From positions 1 to 54,365 of the forward strand of contig JAKQFH010000093.1 of NCBI GenBank assembly GCA_029556265.1: a stretch of DNA of 54,365 nt, in the 5' to 3' direction. Of this stretch, positions 46,499-54,365 are shown in pieces. The translations under genes were made by a program, and so were the position numbers. This DNA is from Chloroflexota bacterium (GTDB taxonomy: Bacteria; Chloroflexota; Anaerolineae; Anaerolineales; Anaerolineaceae). Position 1 is the stretch's first letter. The number at the start of each line of letters is the position of its first letter. The notes beneath the pieces are model-generated. The model was not told the origin of the DNA, searched no databases, and saw only the letters and a list, made by a program, of their open reading frames with translations.

Positions 46499-48325
46499 AT
46501 GATTCTCGACCTCATTGAACAGGCCAAAGCTATACTTAAGAAAAGCAGCCCCGCGGATGACGAACTGCTGCAAGTGGAAAACGGGCTGTCTACTTACCTG
46601 GAAGCGCTCGCGACCCACCGCATATCCGACCAGGTGGACCTTGAAGACCTGGACGAAGCCAACCGCCTCCTGCGGGAAATTCGGCGGGAACGCGGACGCA
46701 GGGCAGCCAGCCCCAGCCAAACCGTCCAACAGGAGAAGCCACCCGCCGCGCCGACCATCCCAACAACTGCCCGGCCTCTGCCGCCAACGCCTGCGGTTAA
46801 TCGGCTGGATTTACAAAACGACGGCGGTATAGACCCGCTGCGCAAGTTCTTCCAATCCAGCCACGACCCGGAAGCTGAGAGGTTGATGGATGAGGCCGAA
46901 GAACTCTTTTACAAGGGTAACTACCAGGCTGCCATTCCGCTCTACGAAAAAGTTATTCAGATGGAACCTGGTTGGTCGCGCGCTGAAGAGCACCACTCCG
47001 AAGCGGAAGAATTCCTGCGCTCAGGCAATATCCCATCTGTGGCGCTGCCCCCCGAAGCCGGTAAAGCCTATGGTAAGGCACAGAGCGCGGCGCGCGTTTT
47101 CCGCTATCAGGTGGCGCTGAATTATCTGGAAGAGGCTTTTGACCATCTGCAAGACGCGGGCATCAAACGCTGGCGTGAGGGTGAGGAACTGCGGCACGAC
47201 CTGGAAAACCAGATGCAGGCGTACGATGTGTATAAAGAAGGCCTGAATCTGCTTAGGCAGGGAGAACTGGCACAGGCCCTGGGCAAAATCCAGACTGCCG
47301 CCAGCGCGGTTGCCATCCCGGAATACCTGGATAAAGCCTCAGAAGTCCGCGCGGATATTTCGCTGCTCGAAGAGGTAAGCGACATCGTCAGCCTGAGCGG
47401 TAAAATCCCGCCCGGCAAGCTCGCGGATGCCAAAAGCAAATTGGAGCGGCTGCGCATGAAATACGGCAGCATCTCCCAAATCAGCCGCCTGCAAAACCGC
47501 CTGGATTTGCTCATTCCCGCCACCATCCAATCGCTGCTGGATAACACCCAACGTCTAAGCAAAGACGCCGCCGAAGCGCCTACCCTGGGCAGCGCGCTCC
47601 AGAAAATCGCCGGGGCGCGTGAAAACCTGGACCTCTTGCGTCAGCTTGATGCCTATGATTCGCAAAGTTTGCTCTTGGAAAATGAAATCAGCAGTCTGGA
47701 ATCGGATATTGAAGCCAACCAGGACGCTATCAACCGCGCCGTGGACGCCCAAAAGACTGGCAGTCGCTTCTTTGCGCTGAACGCCTTTCTCATCAGCCGG
47801 GGAGTACGCAAGCGCTTCCCCAACGACCCGCAGGTCATCGCGCTCAAGCGCAGCCTTTCGCTCAGCTACCTTGTCGCCGCGGCTGGAGCGGTCCTGGCTG
47901 TTATCGTGTTGGGGCTGCTGATCAGTACAGCTTCGCGCGGCATCAGCGGCGCTATTCAGGCGCGCAACCTGGCGCGCACCCCAACTGCCACCTACACGCC
48001 TACCATCACGCTGACCCCGACGATTACCCTGACACCGACCAAAACGCTCACGCCTACCCCGGATTATTCGCCGACTCCCACCAAAACCGCGACGCCTACC
48101 CCCGTGATGTATGTGGAAACAATCCGGCAGGTATACGCCCGCAATGACTGTTACGAAGGTTATATTGCCACCGGGCGCATTCCGCAGGGCACCCAGCTCA
48201 CGCTCCTGCCTATGCCCGAACGCCGCTTTGATAACTTCAACCGGGAGTGTCTGCTGGTGGAATTTCGCGGCAACGGCTTTTCCATCATCGGTTACGTTTT
48301 GCTGGTGGATGTTATCGCGAAGTAG
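46499..48325 (+). CDS. TPR protein with one membrane segment, Thr-Pro linker and SH3-like C-terminus
   Basis: 608 residues, unrecognised as a whole. N-terminal helices and a Pro-rich linker (about 75-100) lead to a tetratricopeptide region (about 120-450; for example LFYKGNYQAAIPLYEKVI). A single hydrophobic helix lies near 454-479, followed by a Thr-Pro-rich spacer (about 494-535) and a final ~70 residues with Cys and beta-strand pattern, perhaps SH3-like. The likely topology is cytoplasmic TPR and external C-terminus. AAAGGAG precedes the ATG. It follows the two kinase-like genes on the same strand and may be their target or scaffold. Confidence 0.82.
   Translation: MILDLIEQAKAILKKSSPADDELLQVENGLSTYLEALATHRISDQVDLEDLDEANRLLREIRRERGRRAASPSQTVQQEKPPAAPTIPTTARPLPPTPAVNRLDLQNDGGIDPLRKFFQSSHDPEAERLMDEAEELFYKGNYQAAIPLYEKVIQMEPGWSRAEEHHSEAEEFLRSGNIPSVALPPEAGKAYGKAQSAARVFRYQVALNYLEEAFDHLQDAGIKRWREGEELRHDLENQMQAYDVYKEGLNLLRQGELAQALGKIQTAASAVAIPEYLDKASEVRADISLLEEVSDIVSLSGKIPPGKLADAKSKLERLRMKYGSISQISRLQNRLDLLIPATIQSLLDNTQRLSKDAAEAPTLGSALQKIAGARENLDLLRQLDAYDSQSLLLENEISSLESDIEANQDAINRAVDAQKTGSRFFALNAFLISRGVRKRFPNDPQVIALKRSLSLSYLVAAAGAVLAVIVLGLLISTASRGISGAIQARNLARTPTATYTPTITLTPTITLTPTKTLTPTPDYSPTPTKTATPTPVMYVETIRQVYARNDCYEGYIATGRIPQGTQLTLLPMPERRFDNFNRECLLVEFRGNGFSIIGYVLLVDVIAK
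47979..48105 (+). repeat. Degenerate Thr-Pro coding repeat
   Basis: Imperfect repeats of ACNCCNAC-type units encode TPTITLTPT-like sequence in the external linker of the membrane protein. Such linkers commonly span the cell wall. Confidence 0.75.
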
Positions 48326-48349
48326 ACAGGAAAACCTTGTAAAATCGAG

Positions 48350-48390
48350 CCCGGTGTTTCCCCATTGAAACCCGGGTTCGCGTTTTTCTG
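48350..48390 (+). terminator. Possible terminator of the kinase/TPR unit
   Basis: CCCGGTGTTTC pairs with GAAACCCGGG (one bulged base), followed by TTCGCGTTTTT. The T-run starts 6 bases after the stem. TATAAT at 48395-48400, just beyond, may be the folC -10 box. Confidence 0.5.
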
Positions 48391-48420
48391 AGTATATAAT
48401 TGAGACGAAAACAGGTTCTT

Positions 48421-49797
48421 ATGGAAAATCTGGACAAGTCATATCAGGAATCCCTGGATTTTATTTACAGCTTTATTGATTTCAGCATGAAGCGCCACTT
48501 GGACGACAGCCACCGCTTTTTTAAGCTGGACCGGATGCGCAGGATGATGGATCTGCTGGGTAACCCGCAGGATAACTTCCTGAGCATCCATGTGGCTGGC
48601 ACCAAGGGTAAAGGCTCCACCGCCTCTTTGTGCGCGTCGGGTTTACGCGCCGCGGGGTATAAAACCGGGTTGTATACCTCCCCCCATCTGCAGGAATTTA
48701 CCGAGCGCATCCAAATTGACGGCGAGCAGATTTCACGCCAGGCTCTCGTAGACCTGGTCGCCCGTATTCGTCCGTTCACGCAGCAGGTGCCGGATATCAC
48801 CACCTTCGAATTGATGACCGCGCTGGCATTTCTCTACTTTCAGGAGAGCCAGGTGAACATCGCTGTTGTGGAAGTTGGGCTTGGCGGCCGGTTGGACGCG
48901 ACCAATATCCTGAGCCCGCTGGTCTCCGTTATTACCCCAATTTCTTACGACCACACCGCCATTCTGGGCAGCACGCTGACGGAAATCGCCTTCGAAAAAG
49001 GCGGCATCATCAAACCCGGGGTGCCGGTGGTCATATCCCCTCAGAATCCTGAAGCTGAGCAAGAGCTGCTGCGCCTCGCCGCCGAAAGAGGCTCGCCGGT
49101 TATCCAGGTGGAACAAGCATATCATTTGAGCATCACCAGCCATACGCTGCGCGCACAAGAAGTCGCCATCTCCGCTAACCCGGGTAATCCAACCGGCGTT
49201 CTCTCGCTGGCAAACCCCGAAATTCAGATCAGTCTGCCCTTATTAGGCGCGCACCAGGCTCAGAATGCCCTCACCGCGCTTGGCGCGCTGGATCAGGTGC
49301 GCGCCCGGGGCTTGGCGCTTTCCTCCGAGGCTGTCCGAAAAGGGTTCGAGCAGGTGGAATGGCCCGCGCGCTTCGAAATCCTGCGGGAAAGCCCGCCCTT
49401 GGTGGTTGATTCCGCCCACAATGGCGACTCAATGACCCGTCTCAGGCAAAGCCTGGATGATTACTTTCCCGGTCAGAGCTTTTTGTTGATTTTTGGCGCC
49501 TCCGCGGATAAGGAGTTGGACGCAATGCTGAACGCGATTCTCCCGCGCGTGGAAGGCGTGATTACCACTCAGTCCACCCATCCGCGCGCCGCGGATCCCG
49601 CGAAGTTGATAGAGCATATCCGCTCCTTTGGGCTGCCGGTGGAGGCACACAGCCCGGCTGAGGCGGCACTGGCGCGGGCATTAAACCTGGCGGGCGAGCG
49701 TGCCGGGATTGTCGTCGCGGGCAGTGTTTTTATAGCCGCTGCCGTGCGGGATATCTGGTTATCAGGTAAGATGAAAAGTGCGTCGCGCGGGGTATAA
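48421..49797 (+). CDS. folC: Folylpolyglutamate synthase / dihydrofolate synthase
   Basis: Adds glutamate to dihydropteroate and folates. 458 residues. The Mur-ligase-type ATP site is HVAGTKGKGSTAS, followed by TGLYTSPHLQEFTERIQIDG and VGLGGRLDATNI; VVDSAHN and LIFGASADKELDAML are in the C-terminal domain. The ATG at 48421 is preferred over an in-frame TTG (48400) that overlaps the -10 box TATAAT. The Shine-Dalgarno sequence is weak (AGG). Confidence 0.96.
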   Translation: MENLDKSYQESLDFIYSFIDFSMKRHLDDSHRFFKLDRMRRMMDLLGNPQDNFLSIHVAGTKGKGSTASLCASGLRAAGYKTGLYTSPHLQEFTERIQIDGEQISRQALVDLVARIRPFTQQVPDITTFELMTALAFLYFQESQVNIAVVEVGLGGRLDATNILSPLVSVITPISYDHTAILGSTLTEIAFEKGGIIKPGVPVVISPQNPEAEQELLRLAAERGSPVIQVEQAYHLSITSHTLRAQEVAISANPGNPTGVLSLANPEIQISLPLLGAHQAQNALTALGALDQVRARGLALSSEAVRKGFEQVEWPARFEILRESPPLVVDSAHNGDSMTRLRQSLDDYFPGQSFLLIFGASADKELDAMLNAILPRVEGVITTQSTHPRAADPAKLIEHIRSFGLPVEAHSPAEAALARALNLAGERAGIVVAGSVFIAAAVRDIWLSGKMKSASRGV

Positions 49798-49837
49798 TTG
49801 CCAACCCTGAAGCATATAGTAGAGGAGTTCTGTTTTC

Positions 49838-52351
49838 GTGTATCGAGACCCTTTCTTTTTCAATCCATCGGGTCAGGATGACCCGTTTCAACTTTCCCGT
49901 TTTTCCAGCCTGAACAGCTTGCGCAACGTGAAAGACCGAAAACCGGATAAGCAGGGCCGCCTTGTCGGGCCTGCCATTGATCTTGAGGACATGCTGCTGC
50001 TTCCTCACGCGATGACAGCTCTGACCTTGATTGATGACCCTGAAACCCTCGCGCCACTGCAAGAGGCGTATCAAAATGACCAGACCATCTTCGCGTGTTA
50101 TTCTGTCGCGGATTCGGATTTAAACGCCCCGCCCCTCAGCTACCTTGAAGTTGGCCTGGAACTGGCGGTTGGCAGCTTGATAAATCTGGATGAAGGGCGG
50201 CAAAGCGTTTTATTGCAAGCCCGGCGCAGGGTGAATGTCGAAGAAATCTGGCAGGACGGCCGCCAATTGATGATGCGCTGCAGCCTGATTAAGCCAAGGC
50301 ACCGCAAGTCTGCCGCTCTCACCGCGCTTTGCCGCGCCGTCGTGGATGAATTCAAGCATTACGCCAGCTTGGTCGAGTTTCTGAACGATGATGTCGTGAA
50401 ATATATCAGTGAAGTCGAAGACCCCGGCGACCTGGCGGATATGATTCTTTCCACCTTAGACCTCACGGAAGAGGACCGCGCGGCTTTTCTACTCCAAACT
50501 AACGCTCCCGTCCGTCTGGAAGCCTGCCTGCGCAGTCTCATGAAAGAAAACCGTCTGCTGGAATTAGAAGCAGAAATTCAATCCCGGGTGCAATCCGAGC
50601 TGGACAGCAACCAACGCGAAAATTATTTGCGCGAGCAAATCTCCACGCTCCAGAAGGAGCTCAATGATGGGAAAGCAGTTGATTCAGACTATCAGGAATT
50701 GAGCGACGCTCTGAGCAGCATCCAACTTCCGCCGGAAGCGCGGGAGGAGGCTGATAAGGAATTGGGGCGTTTGGCTGCCACCCCTCCTTTTTCTCCCGAA
50801 AATGGAATGATACAGACCTATTTGCACTGGTTGGTAGACCTCCCCTGGGATAAAGAAACCGAGGACAACCTGGACATCAACCACGCCAGGACAATTCTTG
50901 AAATGAACCATTTCGGCCTCAAAAAAGCCAAAGACCGGATTCTGGAATACCTGGCTGTACGCAGTCTGAAGCCGACCCGCAATCGGCAGCCCATCCTTTG
51001 CTTTATTGGCCCGCCTGGCACTGGTAAAACTTCCCTGGGGAAGTCCATCGCCGACGCTCTGGAGCGCAGTTTTGTTAGAGTGTCGCTGGGTGGAGTGCAT
51101 GACGAAGCCGAAATCCGAGGACACCGCCGGACTTACATTGGCGCCCTGCCCGGACGCATTCTGCAGACAATGCGCAAGGCAAAAACCATCAACCCGGTCT
51201 TCATGCTGGATGAAATTGACAAGTTGAGCTCTGATTTTCAGGGAGACCCGGCTGCCGCCCTCCTGGAGGTGCTGGACCCGGAACAGAACTACGCTTTTTC
51301 CGACCATTACCTGGAGGTCTCCTACGACTTATCCAAGGTGCTGTTCATCACAACCGCCAACACCGCTGCCAGCATACCCGCTGCCCTGTTGGACCGCATG
51401 GAGTTGATTGAATTCTCCGGGTATATCCTGGAGGAAAAAACCGCCATCGCCAATCAATTCCTCATCCAAAAGCAGCTGCAGGAAAATGGGTTAGAAGACG
51501 AGCCCATCGTTTTCACGCCCGAAGCGCTCAAAGCAATTGTGGAAGGTTATACCTACGAAGCCGGCGTTCGCAACCTGGAACGCGAAATTGGTTCGGTTTT
51601 ACGCAAAATAGCCCGGCTCAAATCCGAAGGACAAACTTTTCCGCGCGAAATTACAGTCGACCATATTGTTGAGTTCCTGGGGCCGGCGGAGTTCTTTCCA
51701 GCAGAGGCGGAGCAAAACGACGAAATCGGTCTGGCAACCGCGATTGCCTGGACGGAAAACGGCGGCGAGATTATGCCCATTGAGGTGCTGGTAATTGACG
51801 GGAAAGGCAATCTGCAGATGACCGGGCAAATCGGTGAGATTATGCAGGAATCCGCGCAGGCAGCCCTCTCCTATCTGAAATCCAAACAGGAGCTTTTCCA
51901 AATCCCGGATGATTTCTTTGAGGAAATGGACATTCACATTCACGTTCCCGAAGGTTCCATCCCCAAGGATGGACCCAGCGCCGGCATTACTCTGGCAACA
52001 GCGCTCACGTCTGCGGTGCTTGGTGTGCCAGTCCGACACGACGTCGCCATGACCGGAGAGGTTACCCTGCGCGGCAGGGTTCTGCCCGTTGGCGGTATCC
52101 GGGAAAAAGTCCTGGCTGCCAAGCGCTCTGGTATCAACACGGTGCTTCTGCCGCGTAAGAACGAAAAGGATTTGCGCGATGTGCCTCCTCAGGTATTGAA
52201 CAATGTTCACATAATCCTGGTAGAACACATGGACGAAGTATTAGCCGCGGCCTTGGTGGATAAGCCCATCAATCGCAAACCCCGTGCCGCGGCTTCCCGC
52301 GCGAAGAAGAAAAAAGGCGCGTCAGACCAGCCAGACGCACCCGAAACATAA
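49838..52351 (+). CDS. lon: ATP-dependent Lon protease
   Basis: Cytoplasmic AAA+ serine protease that degrades misfolded and regulatory proteins. 837 residues. The N-terminal LAN domain begins after about 50 extra residues with no recognised motif; a coiled-coil with [17 protein letters not shown] precedes the AAA+ core ([22 protein letters not shown]). The protease domain has the Ser in [15 protein letters not shown] and the Lys in [12 protein letters not shown]. The start is GTG with GAGGAG 10 bases upstream. The C-terminal tail is Lys/Ala-rich. Confidence 0.97.
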   Translation: MYRDPFFFNPSGQDDPFQLSRFSSLNSLRNVKDRKPDKQGRLVGPAIDLEDMLLLPHAMTALTLIDDPETLAPLQEAYQNDQTIFACYSVADSDLNAPPLSYLEVGLELAVGSLINLDEGRQSVLLQARRRVNVEEIWQDGRQLMMRCSLIKPRHRKSAALTALCRAVVDEFKHYASLVEFLNDDVVKYISEVEDPGDLADMILSTLDLTEEDRAAFLLQTNAPVRLEACLRSLMKENRLLELEAEIQSRVQSELDSNQRENYLREQISTLQKELNDGKAVDSDYQELSDALSSIQLPPEAREEADKELGRLAATPPFSPENGMIQTYLHWLVDLPWDKETEDNLDINHARTILEMNHFGLKKAKDRILEYLAVRSLKPTRNRQPILCFIGPPGTGKTSLGKSIADALERSFVRVSLGGVHDEAEIRGHRRTYIGALPGRILQTMRKAKTINPVFMLDEIDKLSSDFQGDPAAALLEVLDPEQNYAFSDHYLEVSYDLSKVLFITTANTAASIPAALLDRMELIEFSGYILEEKTAIANQFLIQKQLQENGLEDEPIVFTPEALKAIVEGYTYEAGVRNLEREIGSVLRKIARLKSEGQTFPREITVDHIVEFLGPAEFFPAEAEQNDEIGLATAIAWTENGGEIMPIEVLVIDGKGNLQMTGQIGEIMQESAQAALSYLKSKQELFQIPDDFFEEMDIHIHVPEGSIPKDGPSAGITLATALTSAVLGVPVRHDVAMTGEVTLRGRVLPVGGIREKVLAAKRSGINTVLLPRKNEKDLRDVPPQVLNNVHIILVEHMDEVLAAALVDKPINRKPRAAASRAKKKKGASDQPDAPET

Positions 52352-52363
52352 AGGAAAAACAAA

Positions 52364-52837
52364 TTAGTCATCGTCTTCAGGCGGAGTGATTTGTTGCTCT
52401 GCCTGAAGTGTTTTAATCCCATTGCGCACTTGTGCCAAAATCCGGTTCATCTCGGCTTCCAACTTTGTCAGCGTTTCCACCACGTAACGGTCAGCGTCCA
52501 ATTGGGTCTGCTTTGCCTCCCGGCGGGCTTGCTCGGTAATTTGGGCGGCTTTGGCTTGGGCTGCCATAAATACCTCGCTTTTTTCAATCATTTTTTCGCT
52601 CTTATCGCGCGCCAGCGCCAGGGTGCGGTTGGCTTCTTCCTGCGCCTGTGCCAGGATGCGGTCTTTTTGAGCGTTAATCTGCTGGGATTTCTTGATGTCG
52701 TCGGGGATGGAAATGCGCATCTGATCGATGATGTCCATGAAAGCATTTTCATCCACAACCACGCTCCGGCTGAGCGGAATAGGTCTGCTGTTGTTAAACA
52801 GCTCTTCCAGGCGGTCTACCAGATGAAGGATATCCAT
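52364..52837 (-). CDS. Coiled-coil protein, DivIVA/ATPase-stalk-like
   Basis: 157 residues, almost entirely helical. After a short N-terminal segment (VDRLEELFNNSRPIP), residues 50-145 form a long charged coiled-coil (AQEEANRTLALARDKSEKMI), ending in an acidic tail. Similar proteins lie beside coaD in other Gram-positive-like genomes and are annotated as DivIVA-like or as ATP synthase stalk-like; the function is not established. GGAG lies 6 bases before the ATG. It is downstream of coaD on the same strand and ends 12 bases from the convergent lon gene. Confidence 0.85.
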   Translation of the reverse strand: MDILHLVDRLEELFNNSRPIPLSRSVVVDENAFMDIIDQMRISIPDDIKKSQQINAQKDRILAQAQEEANRTLALARDKSEKMIEKSEVFMAAQAKAAQITEQARREAKQTQLDADRYVVETLTKLEAEMNRILAQVRNGIKTLQAEQQITPPEDDD

Positions 52838-52985
52838 GTCAGTCTCCGTGTTAACTCATGAACGCTTGTCAATTCAGTTTATCATTAAATGATAGCATAC
52901 GCGCAAGCGGATAATATCTTCGGGGCTGCCTTTCCGGGGCTTCGCGTTATTGCCAGTCGTCAAACCGCCCGCTTGCTCAAATTAG

Positions 52986-53510
52986 CTAATCCTTCAGCGA
53001 TGTGCCTGGAACGAGCGTTTGGTTATTCCCCAGAACCGCGAACTTTTCTTTTAATGCCGCCCACACATAATCCGGTACCATGCTGGAAACGTCACCATCT
53101 AAAGAAGCGATTTCCTTGACGGTGCTGGAAGAAAGAAAAGTATTTTGTTCCGTGGTAATCAGCGCGATGACGTCAATCTCCGGTTCAAGGCGTTTGTTTG
53201 CCAGCGCCATCCTGAATTCATACTCAAAATCCGAGAAAACGCGCAGCCCCCGCACGATTGCCTGGGCGCCAATCTGACGGGCGAAGGTGACTGTCAGCTC
53301 CTGGTAACCGGTCACGCTCACATTCGGCAAGCCTTCAAACGCCCGCCGTACGAGCGCGATCCGCTCCTCGGGGGTGAACAACAATGATTTTATCGGTCGG
53401 TCATAGACAGCCACGACCACTTCATCGAACAAGCGCGCGGCCCGCCTGGCAATATCCATGTGCCCATAATGAATGGGGTCAAAGGTTCCTGGGAAGACTA
53501 CTTTGGTCAT
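52986..53510 (-). CDS. coaD: Phosphopantetheine adenylyltransferase
   Basis: Penultimate step of coenzyme A synthesis, transferring AMP to 4'-phosphopantetheine. 174 residues. The nucleotidyltransferase motif is VVFPGTFDPIHYGHMDIARR (with HYGH), followed by VRGLRVFSDFEYEFRMALAN and the ISSTVKEI-like FLSSSTVKEIASLDGDVS. The start shares one base with the recG stop (TGATG), so the two are coupled. Confidence 0.97.
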   Translation of the reverse strand: MTKVVFPGTFDPIHYGHMDIARRAARLFDEVVVAVYDRPIKSLLFTPEERIALVRRAFEGLPNVSVTGYQELTVTFARQIGAQAIVRGLRVFSDFEYEFRMALANKRLEPEIDVIALITTEQNTFLSSSTVKEIASLDGDVSSMVPDYVWAALKEKFAVLGNNQTLVPGTSLKD

Positions 53511-54365
53511 CAGCTCACGTCTCCATTGCCGTCCGCGGACGGCCAGAAATTTTCAACAGCGCGTTTGAGCGCCTGGTTTTCTTCAGTTTCCAAATCCGGG
53601 TCTTCCTCCAACACTTGCTCGGCGATAGCCCGTGCTTTTTGAATCAGGCGCACGTCCGCCAGGTTGGCCATCTTCAAATCCACGAAGCCAGCCTGTCTGG
53701 TTCCCAAAAAGTCGCCCGGTCCGCGCTGTTGGAGGTCTTTTTCCGCCAGCACAAAGCCGTCATTCGTCTGGCTCATCACAATCAGGCGCTCGTTTTCTGC
53801 CGCGCTGTCGCTGTCGGGAATAAGAATACAGAAGGACTGCGCGTCTCCCCTGCCAACCCGGCCGCGGAACTGATGCAGCTGCGCCAGCCCAAAACGATTC
53901 GCGCCCTCAATGACCATCATCGTGGCGTTGGGCACGTCCACGCCCACCTCCACAACGGACGTTGAGACCAGAATATCGTACTCCTTATTGCGGAAGGCGA
54001 GCATCACCGCGTCCTTATCCGCGGGTTTCATTCTTCCGTGGACCAACCCAACCCTGAGATGCGGGAAGGCTTCAGCTTGCAGGCGCTGCTGTTCTTCAAC
54101 CGCCGCCCGGATTTCTTCGTTCTCGCCCTGTTCCACCAGCGGGTAGATAATGAAGGCCTGATGCCCGGCTTGCACCTGTTCCTCAATCAGTTCATACACG
54201 GTGTGCCTTTCAAAGGGATACACAATCCGGGTCTGGATTGGCAGCCTGCCAGCGGGCATTTCATCCATCACGCTGACGTCTAAATCACCAAAAACTGTCA
54301 ACTGGAGTGAGCGCGGAATCGGCGTGGCGGTCATCACCAGCAAATGGGGGTTGTCGCCTTTCGAG
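53510..54365 (-). CDS. recG: ATP-dependent DNA helicase RecG (3' part)
   Basis: C-terminal ~285 residues of RecG, which regresses stalled replication forks. The frame is open to the window edge, so the N-terminal wedge domain and most of motor domain 1 are missing. Visible are MTATPIPRSL (helicase motif III), VHGRMKPADKDAVMLAF, LVSTSVVEVGVDVPNATMMVIE and QFRGRVGRGDAQSFCIL (motifs V-VI), then the family tail with DLQQRGPGDFLGTRQAG. Followed directly by coaD, a common arrangement. Confidence 0.96.
   Translation of the reverse strand, partial: SKGDNPHLLVMTATPIPRSLQLTVFGDLDVSVMDEMPAGRLPIQTRIVYPFERHTVYELIEEQVQAGHQAFIIYPLVEQGENEEIRAAVEEQQRLQAEAFPHLRVGLVHGRMKPADKDAVMLAFRNKEYDILVSTSVVEVGVDVPNATMMVIEGANRFGLAQLHQFRGRVGRGDAQSFCILIPDSDSAAENERLIVMSQTNDGFVLAEKDLQQRGPGDFLGTRQAGFVDLKMANLADVRLIQKARAIAEQVLEEDPDLETEENQALKRAVENFWPSADGNGDVS

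Noticed and set aside
47979-48105. Thr-Pro repeat considered as a tandem-repeat or CRISPR-like array
   Set aside because: The units are short, degenerate and in frame, encoding a protein linker without spacers.

Overview
The window looks like chromosomal DNA from an uncultured or little-studied member of the Chloroflexota, most likely class Anaerolineae. This is an inference from gene content and style: GC-moderate, densely packed genes, a single-membrane style secretome, a PPi-type phosphofructokinase beside a GT87-like membrane protein, CapA and gingipain-like secreted proteins (the latter ending in a short IYLPWLSR tail), and a two-gene glycine decarboxylase. I saw no phage, insertion sequence, CRISPR array or plasmid function. 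Both tRNA genes lack an encoded CCA end, and a CCA-adding enzyme is present.

Layout. 1-3434: a two-gene heterodimeric ABC exporter, the first gene cut by the window edge. 3475-6926: a glycine-riboswitch operon, gcvH-gcvPA-gcvPB, closed by a strong terminator. 6925-9165: exonuclease III (minus), then a LysM/M23 peptidase. 9164-12405: tRNA-Leu(GAG), plsX plus a membrane protein, and the convergent scpB-rluB pair. 12482-14984: UDP-glucuronate decarboxylase-like protein, GtrA, RsmD, and a convergent NUDIX gene. 15050-17476: PPi-dependent phosphofructokinase and a polytopic membrane protein. 17692-23613: primary sigma factor, a disordered protein, ndk, an unusual DUF2007-ArsC-like fusion and a lipoprotein lytic transglycosylase. 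23794-26637: pyruvate phosphate dikinase. 26931-27896: an alpha/alpha-toroid protein.

27893-33131 is a long leftward block: a ribosomal unit L21-L27-L31 driven by a consensus promoter and a structured leader, then tdk-hpt-cca-hydrolase-nitroreductase. Its L31 carries a C-terminal domain that aligns with the RNA polymerase alpha-subunit C-terminal domain. 33331-33438 is tRNA-Glu(TTC) with its terminator. 33466-38324 holds two secreted proteins (CapA-like and gingipain-like). 38634-42384 holds a metallo-beta-lactamase-fold protein, ComM and an aldo/keto reductase. 42528-48325 holds two atypical protein-kinase-like genes and a TPR/membrane/Thr-Pro-linker protein that look like one uncharacterised signalling module. 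48421-54365 holds folC, lon, a coiled-coil protein, coaD and the 3' part of recG.

The best candidates for undescribed biology are the L31-alphaCTD fusion, the paired kinases with a shared D-x-K-x2-H-x2-W signature plus their membrane partner, and the DUF2007 fusion to an ArsC-like domain that has lost its catalytic P-loop cysteine. A recurring promoter layout, with a -10 box exactly 6 nt before ATG in four genes, suggests that leaderless transcription is common in this genome.
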